From Fimbriimonadaceae bacterium (GTDB lineage Bacteria; Armatimonadota; UBA10988), in contig JADZEX010000005.1 of NCBI GenBank assembly GCA_020850355.1, forward strand, positions 1-64,000: 64,000 bases of DNA, in the 5' to 3' direction. The translations under genes and the position numbers were made by a program. The notes beneath the pieces were generated by a model, which saw only the letters and a program-made list of their open reading frames with translations, was not told where the DNA came from and did no database searches. Positions 57,414 through 64,000 of the stretch are shown piece by piece (the first letter of the stretch is position 1; each line of letters starts with the position of its first letter).

Positions 57414-59084
57414 ATGGTTGTCGTCGCCGGGGACCGCATCACGGTCTCCACCTCCACCGTGGTCGCCGAGTTTGAGCGCGGCCGGCTGCTGGCCCTGCGC
57501 ACCGTCGGCGGTGAGCCGCTCTTGGAGGCGCCGGCCGACAGCCCGGGGCTGCAACTGGTCTACGCCAACCAACCCAGCGTCGACGTGCTCCACAAGCTGG
57601 CGGCCAGCGTCACAACGCATCGCCTGAGCGACCACGCTGCGCAGTTTCGGCTGCACGGCTGGGAAGCCGATGGCGTGATCACGATCCGCGAGGACCTGGC
57701 CAACGGCGACGTGCTGGTCGAACCGGCGGCGGCCACCTCGCGACCGGGCGTGCAGGCCGTGCGGTGGTCGCTGGCCGGGGTCCGGGACGACCTGCAGGTG
57801 GTCGCGCCGTTCTTCCAGGGCGTGCGGCTGGACCAGGGCGATGCGCTGCTGCAGCGGCGCTGGCCCTGGCCGATCTTCTGGGAGGCCGGCCTGCTGATCT
57901 TCGCCGGTCGCAGCGGCGGGTGGTGGGTCCACTGCCAGGACCGCGCCTACCGCTTCAAGGCGGTGCAGATCAGCGGGCGCGAGTATGCGCTGGAGACCGA
58001 GGCCTACGGCCCGCTCGACCGCAGCCTCGGCGGCGGCGGGCTGGTCTGGCGGCTGAACGCTTATCAGGGCACCTGGCAAGAGCCGGCCGGGCAGTACCGC
58101 CAGTGGCTCTGGCAGGCCTACGACCTGGGCGCCCAGGAGGCCCTCCGGCGGCCCTGGCAAGACGACGTCAAGTTCGCCGTCTCCTGGTTCAACGGCGATC
58201 CCGACACCCTGGAGGCCATTGCCGAGCGGATCGACCCGCGCCACGTGCTGGTCCACTTCTCGCAGTGGCGGACCGACGCCTACGACGAGAACTACCCGAC
58301 CTACCAGCCCGCGGCGGCCGCGCAGGAGCTGATTGCGGCGGCGACCGCCCGCGGTTTCCACGTCATGCCGCACTGCAACAGCGTCGACATGGACCCCACC
58401 CACGAGACCTACCCGCTGCTGCGCGACTTCCAGTACCGCGATGCCGTCAGTCGGCGGCTGCACGGCTGGGGCTGGGATCCCGAAGCTGGGGGTGTGTTGG
58501 GCGTGCCGTCGAGCAACCTGGCGCTGGCCGGCAACCGGCGGCGCAAGGTGATGATCAAGGTCCACCCCGGCCTGTCGATCTGGCGGTCGATCCTCAGCGA
58601 GCGGATTGCCGACGCCGTACAACAGGTCGGCACCGACACCGTCTTCATCGACGTCACGCTGTGCAGCGGCAACCTGGACAACTGTCTGGTCGAGAACACC
58701 ACCGCCAGCGAGGGCATGAACAAGCTGATCCGCGAGATCGCCGCGCTCGGCGGCGGGCTGGCGGTGGGCGGCGAGGGGCTCAACGAGATCACCTTCCAGG
58801 GCCTTTCGTTCGCCCAGGCCCACCTGCTGCTGAGCTGGCACGCCAGCGCCGACGGGCTGGAACGAGCCAAAGGCTGCCCGCTGGGCGACTTCCTGTTCGG
58901 TCGGCTCTGCCGCACCTTCGGCTACTCACGGCTGGGCGGCCTGAACGACGAAGAGGTGGTCCGGATGCAGGTCCATGAGTCCCTCGGGGCGCTGCCGACG
59001 ATCACCGTCCGCAACGCGGCTGAGATTCGCTGTCCGAACCCCGCGGTGGCGCGGCAGTTTGCCCTGGCCGGCGGGCGTGGCTGA
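57414..59084 (+). CDS. Glycosidase-like TIM-barrel protein (DUF6259-like)
   Basis: 556 residues. The N-terminal 220 residues form a beta-sandwich start (ITVSTSTVVAEFERGRL, typical of many glycosidases). The central part shows TIM-barrel features: VHFSQWRTDAYDENYPTYQP, GFHVMPHCNSVDMDPTHETYP, KVMIKVHPGLSIWRSIL, DTVFIDVTLCSGN and GGEGLNEITFQG. Candidate acidic catalytic residues are the Asp in FIDVTLC and the Glu in GGEGLNE. The pattern is like DUF6259 or distant GH36/GH101-like proteins. No signal peptide is seen, so it may act in the cytoplasm on imported oligosaccharide. GAGAGGAG precedes ATG 57414. Confidence 0.68.
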   Translation: MVVVAGDRITVSTSTVVAEFERGRLLALRTVGGEPLLEAPADSPGLQLVYANQPSVDVLHKLAASVTTHRLSDHAAQFRLHGWEADGVITIREDLANGDVLVEPAAATSRPGVQAVRWSLAGVRDDLQVVAPFFQGVRLDQGDALLQRRWPWPIFWEAGLLIFAGRSGGWWVHCQDRAYRFKAVQISGREYALETEAYGPLDRSLGGGGLVWRLNAYQGTWQEPAGQYRQWLWQAYDLGAQEALRRPWQDDVKFAVSWFNGDPDTLEAIAERIDPRHVLVHFSQWRTDAYDENYPTYQPAAAAQELIAAATARGFHVMPHCNSVDMDPTHETYPLLRDFQYRDAVSRRLHGWGWDPEAGGVLGVPSSNLALAGNRRRKVMIKVHPGLSIWRSILSERIADAVQQVGTDTVFIDVTLCSGNLDNCLVENTTASEGMNKLIREIAALGGGLAVGGEGLNEITFQGLSFAQAHLLLSWHASADGLERAKGCPLGDFLFGRLCRTFGYSRLGGLNDEEVVRMQVHESLGALPTITVRNAAEIRCPNPAVARQFALAGGRG

Positions 59085-59100
59085 GTAGGAGACGGGCACG

Positions 59101-60261
59101 ATGAGCGGTTCCCCGGTCGCCGACGGAGTCCACGCGCTGCCGCCCTGGGAGGCGATGGTCCCGGCGGCGCGGCAGTTGCGGCAGACCTATGCGATCACCC
59201 CGGGCCTGCCACTGGTGCGGCGGGAGTTCGGCTTCTATAGCCTGGAGCGGTGGCGCGAAGAGGGGTTGCCGGCCGACGCCAACCTGGCGCAGCGCTTTGG
59301 CTACGACCCGCCGGGCAACCACGGCCTGGGGCAGCTCGGGTGGTGCGAAGCGGCGTTCCGGCCGTGCTGGGAGACCAAGGTCCTCGAAGACCGCGGCGAC
59401 CACGAGCTGGAGCAGGACTACGCCGGCCGCCAGGTGCTCTACTTCAAGGGCCGCCGCAACGGCTTCATGCCGGAGTACGTCGACCACCCGGTGAAGGACC
59501 AACGGAGCTGGGAAGAGGACGTGCTGTGGCGTCTCGACCCGGCCGAGCCCAGCCGCTTTGCCGACCTGCCGGCGCGGATGGACCGCGCCCGCGAGCTGGC
59601 GGCGCAGGGCTACCTGATCCAGCAGAATCTGATCGGCGGGTACATGTACCTGCGCAGCCTGCTGGGGCCGGTCGAGTTGCTCTGGGCCTGTGTCGACCAG
59701 CCGGCGCTGGTCCACGCCTGCATGAAAGCCTGGTTCGAGCTGGCCGACGCAGTGATCGCGCGGCATCAGGAGCACGTCACGCTCGACGAGGTTTTCCTGG
59801 CCGAGGACATCTGCTTCAACAGCGGGCCGCTGATCTCGCCGGACATGATGCGGCAGTTCCTGTTTCCTTACTACCAGCAACTGCTGACCAACATTCGCGC
59901 CCGCCAGATCGACCGCACGCGCCACCTCTACATCCAGATCGACACCGACGGCAACGCGGTGCCGGTGATCGATGTCTACCGCGAGATCGGCATGGACGTG
60001 ATGAGCCCGTTCGAGGTCGCCAGCGGCTGCGACGTCGTGGCGATTGGCCGGCGCTGGCCCGACCTGGCGATCTTCGGGGGGATCGACAAGCGCGTCCTGG
60101 CGGCGGGACCGGCGGCGATTGACGAGATGCTGGAGCGGATCCTGCCGCCGCTGCGGGCCCGCGGCGGGTTCATCCCGACCTGCGACCACGGGGTGCCGCC
60201 GGAGGTCAGCTTGGCCAACTACGAGCATTACCGGCGGCGCTGCCTGGAGCTGGGCGGCTAG
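59101..60261 (+). CDS. Uroporphyrinogen decarboxylase (UROD) family protein
   Basis: 386 residues, longer than true HemE and lacking its start motif, so likely one of the UROD-like proteins of unknown function or corrinoid methyltransferase relatives. The TIM-barrel C-terminus is clear: EDICFNSGPLISPDMMRQF, FPYYQQLLTNIR, GMDVMSPFEVASGCDV, AIFGGIDKRVLAAG and GGFIPTCDHGVPPEVSLANY. These genes are abundant in genomes with many Gfo/Idh proteins, where their roles are open. TAGGAG lies before ATG 59101. Its end overlaps the convergent GDPD gene by 4 bp. It is last in the xylA run. Confidence 0.85.
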   Translation: MSGSPVADGVHALPPWEAMVPAARQLRQTYAITPGLPLVRREFGFYSLERWREEGLPADANLAQRFGYDPPGNHGLGQLGWCEAAFRPCWETKVLEDRGDHELEQDYAGRQVLYFKGRRNGFMPEYVDHPVKDQRSWEEDVLWRLDPAEPSRFADLPARMDRARELAAQGYLIQQNLIGGYMYLRSLLGPVELLWACVDQPALVHACMKAWFELADAVIARHQEHVTLDEVFLAEDICFNSGPLISPDMMRQFLFPYYQQLLTNIRARQIDRTRHLYIQIDTDGNAVPVIDVYREIGMDVMSPFEVASGCDVVAIGRRWPDLAIFGGIDKRVLAAGPAAIDEMLERILPPLRARGGFIPTCDHGVPPEVSLANYEHYRRRCLELGG

Positions 60262-61007
60262 GCGGGCCGCTGGCCGAGGTAACCGGTGAGCCAGTCGGGC
60301 CGGTCGCTGGTGAGGGCGTCGATCCCCATCGGCAGCAATGGCGCGGCGGCTTGGGCGCTGTTGACCGTCCAGACCCAGACCGCCAGGCCCTGCTGGTGAC
60401 AGAGCCGGCAGAAGGCCGCGTCGACCGCCTGGAAGTGCAGGTCGAAGCCGTGCAGCCGGGCCGCCAGGACCTGGTCGACCAGCGCCCGGCGAGCGGTCTC
60501 GTCGGCCGGCAGTTGGCTCAGCAGGTAGAGGCAGGGCACCCGCGGCTGCCGCGCAGCGAAGTCGGCCAGGGCCGCGAAGTCGAACGAAATCACCGCGCAC
60601 CAGCCCACGGCGCCCGTGGCCTCGATGGCCGCCAGCACGCCGTCGACCAGCGCCGGGTCGCCGCCCTTGATCTCGATCACCAACTGCGCGCGCCCGATGT
60701 GCAGCGGCAGCACGTCGAGCAGGCGGGGCAACCGCTCGCCGGCGAAGCGCGGGTCCTTCCAGGCGCCGGCGTCCAGCGTCTGCAGCTCGCTCCACGGTAG
60801 CGCCTCGGCGGCGGCGTCGCGGCCGGTGGTGCGGTTGAGGGTGTGGTCGTGCAGCAGGTAGACCACGCCGTCGCTGGAGCGATGCACATCGCACTCGCAG
60901 CCGTCGACCGGCAGGTCCAGCGCAGCGCGAAAGGCGGCCAGGGTGTTCTCGGGGTAGTCCACGCTGAAGCCGCGGTGGGCGATGCTGAGGATCCGTGGCT
61001 CAGGCAT
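60258..61007 (-). CDS. Glycerophosphodiester phosphodiesterase
   Basis: 249 residues of the GDPD family. The catalytic His pair and metal acids are in LSIAHRGFSVDYPENTLAAF (HR...E), CECDVHRSSDGVVYLLHDHTLNRTT (E.D...HD) and LVIEIKGG; the WVWTVNS motif and DALTSDRPD occur at the C-terminus. It hydrolyses glycerophosphodiesters to glycerol-3-phosphate and an alcohol. GGAGG precedes ATG 61007, which overlaps the ceramidase-like gene stop by 8 bp. No signal peptide, so cytoplasmic. It pairs with a ceramidase-like protein, hinting at lipid head-group or sphingolipid-type turnover. Confidence 0.93.
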   Translation of the reverse strand: MPEPRILSIAHRGFSVDYPENTLAAFRAALDLPVDGCECDVHRSSDGVVYLLHDHTLNRTTGRDAAAEALPWSELQTLDAGAWKDPRFAGERLPRLLDVLPLHIGRAQLVIEIKGGDPALVDGVLAAIEATGAVGWCAVISFDFAALADFAARQPRVPCLYLLSQLPADETARRALVDQVLAARLHGFDLHFQAVDAAFCRLCHQQGLAVWVWTVNSAQAAAPLLPMGIDALTSDRPDWLTGYLGQRPA

Positions 61008-62322
61008 CGGCGACCTCCGGGGCGAAGCGTTGCAGCAGCTCAATGGACTGCTGCACCACGGTGGCGGCGGCCGCGGCGGTGATCGGCAGGCCGGCCCGGT
61101 GGATCCGGGCGCTGTACTCGTAGCTCTGCTCGCGCCAGACCGCGGCGTGGGGCAGGTAGCCGGCGCCGCCGTTGCTGTAACCCAGGACGATGCTCCGCGG
61201 CAGCGGCGACTGCGACTCGATGGCCAGCCCGACCGGCGAGAGGACCTCGGCCGGCAACGCCACCAACGCCTCCTGGTTGAGCACCACGGCCTGCGTCTCG
61301 AATGGCGCTCCGGTGATCGGGGAGCCGGCCTCGAACGCGGCGACCAGCTCCCGAGCCCCGTCGACGGCCCGCTTCGCCCAGTAACGGCCCAACGTCTGAT
61401 TGTCGCCCCGCTCGACCGCCGCCAGGTCGGCCGCGGCCGCCGCGAGCCGGGCCTGCGCCGCTGGCAGGTCGCTGGGACCGGGCTCGAGGGGCAGCTCGTA
61501 GAGCGTGCGCGCCGCCGCCAGGCGGGTCACCTCGCGCGGCTCCGGCAGCTCGGTCAGCCCCTTCAGCACGGCGTGCCCCAGCCGCTTGCCCAGTCGCGGG
61601 ACCGCCTGGGGATCGAGGCGCGGGTAGGGATTGATGTCGGCGCCGCAGCCCTGTAGGAACAGCGCCACCGCGCCGGTCGACTCTTCGATCAGCCGCTGCG
61701 CGACGCCGGGGAAGTCCGCCGAGATGGCGTACGAGAGGTGCGACAAGGTGGTCGGGTGGCAGGCATGGGCGAAGAGCACCGCCACCGGGTTGCCGGCGTC
61801 GTCGCTGAGCTGCAGGAGGTCCACGTACGGGATCACCGAGCCGGACCAGTTGACGCCGATGGTCCAACTGCCGTCGGCGCGCAGTTCGCGGCGGTTGACA
61901 CCCAGTTGGACCAACTCGCGACCGCGGCTAAGGCGCACTGGGACAGCGCGTCGCCGGGCGGCGGCCACCGCCTGCACCAGGCGGTCCTGGACGCCGTCGG
62001 CGTACCGCTCGACCAGCTCGTCCCCGGTCATCTGGGGCCCGTAGTGGGTGTGCGACGAGTTCAGCAGGACCTGCTCCGGCGGCACGCCCCAGGCCTCCTG
62101 GATCGCCAACCGAATGGCCTCGGCGCGAACCCGCGGCAGGTACAGCAGGTCGAGCGAGGCGATCACCACTTCGGTAGCGTCGAGCCGCAGGCTGAGCACC
62201 TTGGCTCGCAGCGGGTCGGCGATGTCCTCGGCCCCGTGGTCACGCGCGGCGTACCCTGCCATCGCGATGCCCAGGGGTGGGGTGATGTCGAGCGTCACGG
62301 CCCCAGCCAGTAGACGACCCAT
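61000..62322 (-). CDS. Neutral/alkaline ceramidase-like hydrolase
   Basis: 440 residues. The N-terminus AGAVTLDITPPLGIAMAGY and LNSSHTHYGP are the signature of the neutral/non-lysosomal ceramidase N-terminal family (PF04734); HACHPTTLSH and QGCGADINP supply other metal-binding-type residues. The C-terminal immunoglobulin-like ceramidase domain is missing, as in many bacterial relatives, which probably act on other amides or esters. No signal peptide. AGGAG at 8 nt precedes ATG 62322. It is 46 bp downstream of the ABC permease gene and overlaps the GDPD gene. Substrate unproven. Confidence 0.85.
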   Translation of the reverse strand: MGRLLAGAVTLDITPPLGIAMAGYAARDHGAEDIADPLRAKVLSLRLDATEVVIASLDLLYLPRVRAEAIRLAIQEAWGVPPEQVLLNSSHTHYGPQMTGDELVERYADGVQDRLVQAVAAARRRAVPVRLSRGRELVQLGVNRRELRADGSWTIGVNWSGSVIPYVDLLQLSDDAGNPVAVLFAHACHPTTLSHLSYAISADFPGVAQRLIEESTGAVALFLQGCGADINPYPRLDPQAVPRLGKRLGHAVLKGLTELPEPREVTRLAAARTLYELPLEPGPSDLPAAQARLAAAAADLAAVERGDNQTLGRYWAKRAVDGARELVAAFEAGSPITGAPFETQAVVLNQEALVALPAEVLSPVGLAIESQSPLPRSIVLGYSNGGAGYLPHAAVWREQSYEYSARIHRAGLPITAAAAATVVQQSIELLQRFAPEVADA

Positions 62323-62368
62323 CCGCGGTCTCCTGCGGGGCAGCTTCGGCAGGTCGTCCGGCAGACCT

Positions 62369-63247
62369 CTACCCGGCCCGCGGCAACGGCGTGACCGGCG
62401 CCACGGGGCCCTCGACCACGCTCTCGGCCCGCCGCTGGCGCTCCAGCAAGCGACCGAGCAGGCTGGCCACCGCAAACAGCCCGGTGGCCACCAGCACCGC
62501 CGCCGGTCCGGTCGCGACGTTGTGCTGGTAGCTCAGCGCAAACCCGCCCAGCACGGCCACGATGCCGACGCCGATTGAGCCGAGCAGCATGCCCTGCCAG
62601 CGCCCCGTGAGCTGCGACATGGTCGCCGCGGGCACCACCAGCATCGCCGAGACCAGCACGCTGCCGACGACCTTGATGGTGACGACCACGGTGACCGCGG
62701 TGACCACCAGCAGGATCGTCCGCATCGGCGCCACCGGCACGCCGCTGGCGTGCGCCGACTCCTCATCGAAGCTGACGAACAGCAGCTCTTTGAAGAACAC
62801 CCCGACCACCAGGCAGACGATCAACGTCACCGCCCCGAGCAGGTACAGGTCGCCGCCGCTGACGCCCAGGATGTTGCCAAAGAGGTAGCTCATCAGGTCG
62901 CGCTGCCAGGCCGCCGAGAAGCTCATCACGACCACGCCGAAGGCCATCGCGGCGGGGAAGAAGATGCCCATCGCGGTGTCTTCATGCATCCCCTGCTTGC
63001 CCAGGGCGGCCATCCCCAGGGCGACCACGATGCTGAAGACGATGGCCCAGCCGATCGGCGACTGACCGAACAGCACGCCCAACGCGACCCCCCCGAGCGC
63101 GGCGTGGGAGATGCCGACGGCGACGAAGGCCATCCGGCGGAGCACCACATAGAAGCCGACCACACCGCCCAGCACGGCCACCAGCACGCCGGCCAGCAGC
63201 GCGCGTTGGACCCAGCCGGTGCTCAGAGCGGCGAGCAGTTCCTGCAT
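62369..63247 (-). CDS. Metal ABC transporter permease (ABC-3 / ZnuB-MntB type)
   Basis: 292 residues with about nine membrane segments. RALLAGVLVAVLGGVVGFYVVLRRMAFVA and GISHAALGGVALG are the family signature near the N-terminus. FVSFDEESAHASGVP lies in the cytoplasmic loop, and VVGSVLVSAMLVVPAAT in later helices. Members import zinc, manganese or iron. ATG 63247 overlaps the stop of the ATPase gene (TGATG), indicating translational coupling. The C-terminus ends in a short charged tail. The exact metal cannot be determined. Confidence 0.94.
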   Translation of the reverse strand: MQELLAALSTGWVQRALLAGVLVAVLGGVVGFYVVLRRMAFVAVGISHAALGGVALGVLFGQSPIGWAIVFSIVVALGMAALGKQGMHEDTAMGIFFPAAMAFGVVVMSFSAAWQRDLMSYLFGNILGVSGGDLYLLGAVTLIVCLVVGVFFKELLFVSFDEESAHASGVPVAPMRTILLVVTAVTVVVTIKVVGSVLVSAMLVVPAATMSQLTGRWQGMLLGSIGVGIVAVLGGFALSYQHNVATGPAAVLVATGLFAVASLLGRLLERQRRAESVVEGPVAPVTPLPRAG

Positions 63248-63975
63248 CAGGCTGGCCCCAGGTGCGCCGGCTGCGGCGAGTCGATGGCGTGGTGCATACA
63301 GCTCGGGCACCAGTCCAGCGACCGGCCATCGCGCAGCGCCAGCGCCGTGTCGACCACCGTCGCCAGCAGATCGAGCTGGTGCGAGATGGCGATGATGCTG
63401 AGGTCACGCTCCTCGCGGACGCGGTTCAGTTCGCGATAGACGCGCTCGCGGCGGAGTTCGTCGAGACCGGTGTCCGCTTCGTCCATCAACAGCAGCCGCG
63501 GCTGTTGGGCCAGTGCGCGCGCCAACAGCACCAGCCGCTGCTGCCCGCCGGAGAGCGCCGCGAAGCGGCGCGTCTCCCAGCCGCCCAGCCCGAGCCGCTC
63601 CAGGGTCTCGGTGACCCGCTCATGGTCGTGCCGGCAGGCCCGCTGGCCCAGCCCGATGCGACCGGCGCGGCCCATCAGCACGACGTCCCCGACGGTCAGC
63701 GGGAACGACCGCTGGAAGGTCTCACGCTGCGGCACGTAGCCGACGTCACCGCGTCGGACCGCCGCCAGAGCGCTGCCGCCGAGCACGCTGACCTGACCGG
63801 CGGTCGGCTCCAAGAGGCCCAGCAGCAGCCGCATGACGGTCGACTTGCCGCAACCGTTGGGGCCGATCAGCCCGACGAACTGCCCGCGCGAGACTTCGAA
63901 ATGGACCCCTCGCAGGACCGGCGTCAAGCCGTAGGCGAACTGCACGTTGTCACAAACGACGACCGCCTCGCTCAT
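63247..63975 (-). CDS. Metal ABC transporter ATP-binding protein (ZnuC/MntA-like)
   Basis: 242 residues. Walker A is GPNGCGKST, the Q-loop VPQRE, the signature LSGGQQ, Walker B LLLMDEAD and the switch His in AISHQLD. Typical metal-transporter ATPases look like this. The C-terminal CPSCMHHAID adds a Cys/His cluster that could sense or bind metal; this is my inference. ATG 63975 overlaps the end of an upstream frame (ATGA), and the permease follows with a TGATG overlap. Confidence 0.95.
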   Translation of the reverse strand: MSEAVVVCDNVQFAYGLTPVLRGVHFEVSRGQFVGLIGPNGCGKSTVMRLLLGLLEPTAGQVSVLGGSALAAVRRGDVGYVPQRETFQRSFPLTVGDVVLMGRAGRIGLGQRACRHDHERVTETLERLGLGGWETRRFAALSGGQQRLVLLARALAQQPRLLLMDEADTGLDELRRERVYRELNRVREERDLSIIAISHQLDLLATVVDTALALRDGRSLDWCPSCMHHAIDSPQPAHLGPA

Positions 63976-64000
63976 GGCTGCAAGCCCTTCACCAGCTCTG
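63972..64000 (-). CDS. C-terminal tail of upstream gene (partial, probably the metal-binding protein)
   Basis: Only the last eight codons (ELVKGLQP) and stop are in the window, ending in an ATGA overlap with the ATPase gene. Such an ending and position fit the solute-binding protein of a ZnuA-type operon, but the rest lies outside the window. Confidence 0.35.

Noticed and set aside
59101-60261. HemE (true uroporphyrinogen decarboxylase)
   Set aside because: The N-terminal substrate loop of HemE is missing and the context is sugar metabolism, not heme; only family membership is claimed.

Overview
The window is a GC-rich chromosomal segment (roughly 70% G+C by eye) with about 53 genes, mostly packed with gaps of 0-50 bp or 4-8 bp overlaps. 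No stretch longer than about 225 bp lacks a gene. I found no rRNA, tRNA, CRISPR array, insertion sequence or phage gene. Lipoboxes, a Tad secretin and periplasmic-type binding proteins indicate a diderm bacterium. Several Gfo/Idh/MocA oxidoreductases, a UROD-like protein, a ceramidase-like protein, a sulfatase, secreted glycoside hydrolases and a YqgF-like/DUF3084 pair recall Armatimonadota, Planctomycetota or related environmental lineages. That placement is inference only.

Layout. 1-15.2 kb is mainly plus strand: a Gly-rich protein ending in a clear terminator, an alpha/beta hydrolase, priA (minus), then DUF2064 glycosyltransferase - rpoN (sigma-54) - NodB-like protein - FAD oxidoreductase, a minus-strand lipoprotein, a YdiJ-type FAD/FeS dehydrogenase, and an HDOD protein preceded by a good sigma-54 -24/-12 site. 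15.2-19.5 kb (minus) holds two Gfo/Idh/MocA oxidoreductases, queA and an epimerase. A hicAB toxin-antitoxin pair (19.56-20.23 kb) is followed by an MFS transporter, a PaiB-like protein and a bacilliredoxin.

22.7-52.8 kb is one uninterrupted minus-strand run. It contains, in transcription order, sulfatase - SLC13 transporter - DUF3084 - YqgF-like nuclease; then an esterase; then amidohydrolase - Rieske protein - two-domain exosortase-type hydrolase - NmrA-like protein with a Pro/Glu tail; then two large secreted glycoside hydrolases, an MFS transporter and a DUF2723 membrane glycosyltransferase; and finally a Tad/Flp pilus locus (cpaA, cpaB, cpaC, cpaE, cpaF, tadB, tadC, DUF192). The Tad locus has unusual architectures: CpaF carries a duplicated N-terminal domain, and CpaC is oversized with duplicated periplasmic modules. 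The cpaC start is separated from a strong Shine-Dalgarno by a hairpin that would restore normal spacing.

52.9-60.3 kb is plus strand: a bifunctional-nuclease-family protein, then a sugar operon of xylA, two small repeat-rich lipoproteins, a sugar-binding lipoprotein and an ABC permease (no ATPase gene beside them), a glycosidase-like protein and a UROD-family protein. 60.3-64 kb (minus) encodes a metal-type ABC transporter (ATPase, permease and the tail of an upstream gene) followed by a ceramidase-like protein and a glycerophosphodiester phosphodiesterase.

Functionally the window combines sugar and glycan turnover, surface appendage assembly and sigma-54 regulation. No single recognised defence or mobile island dominates it.
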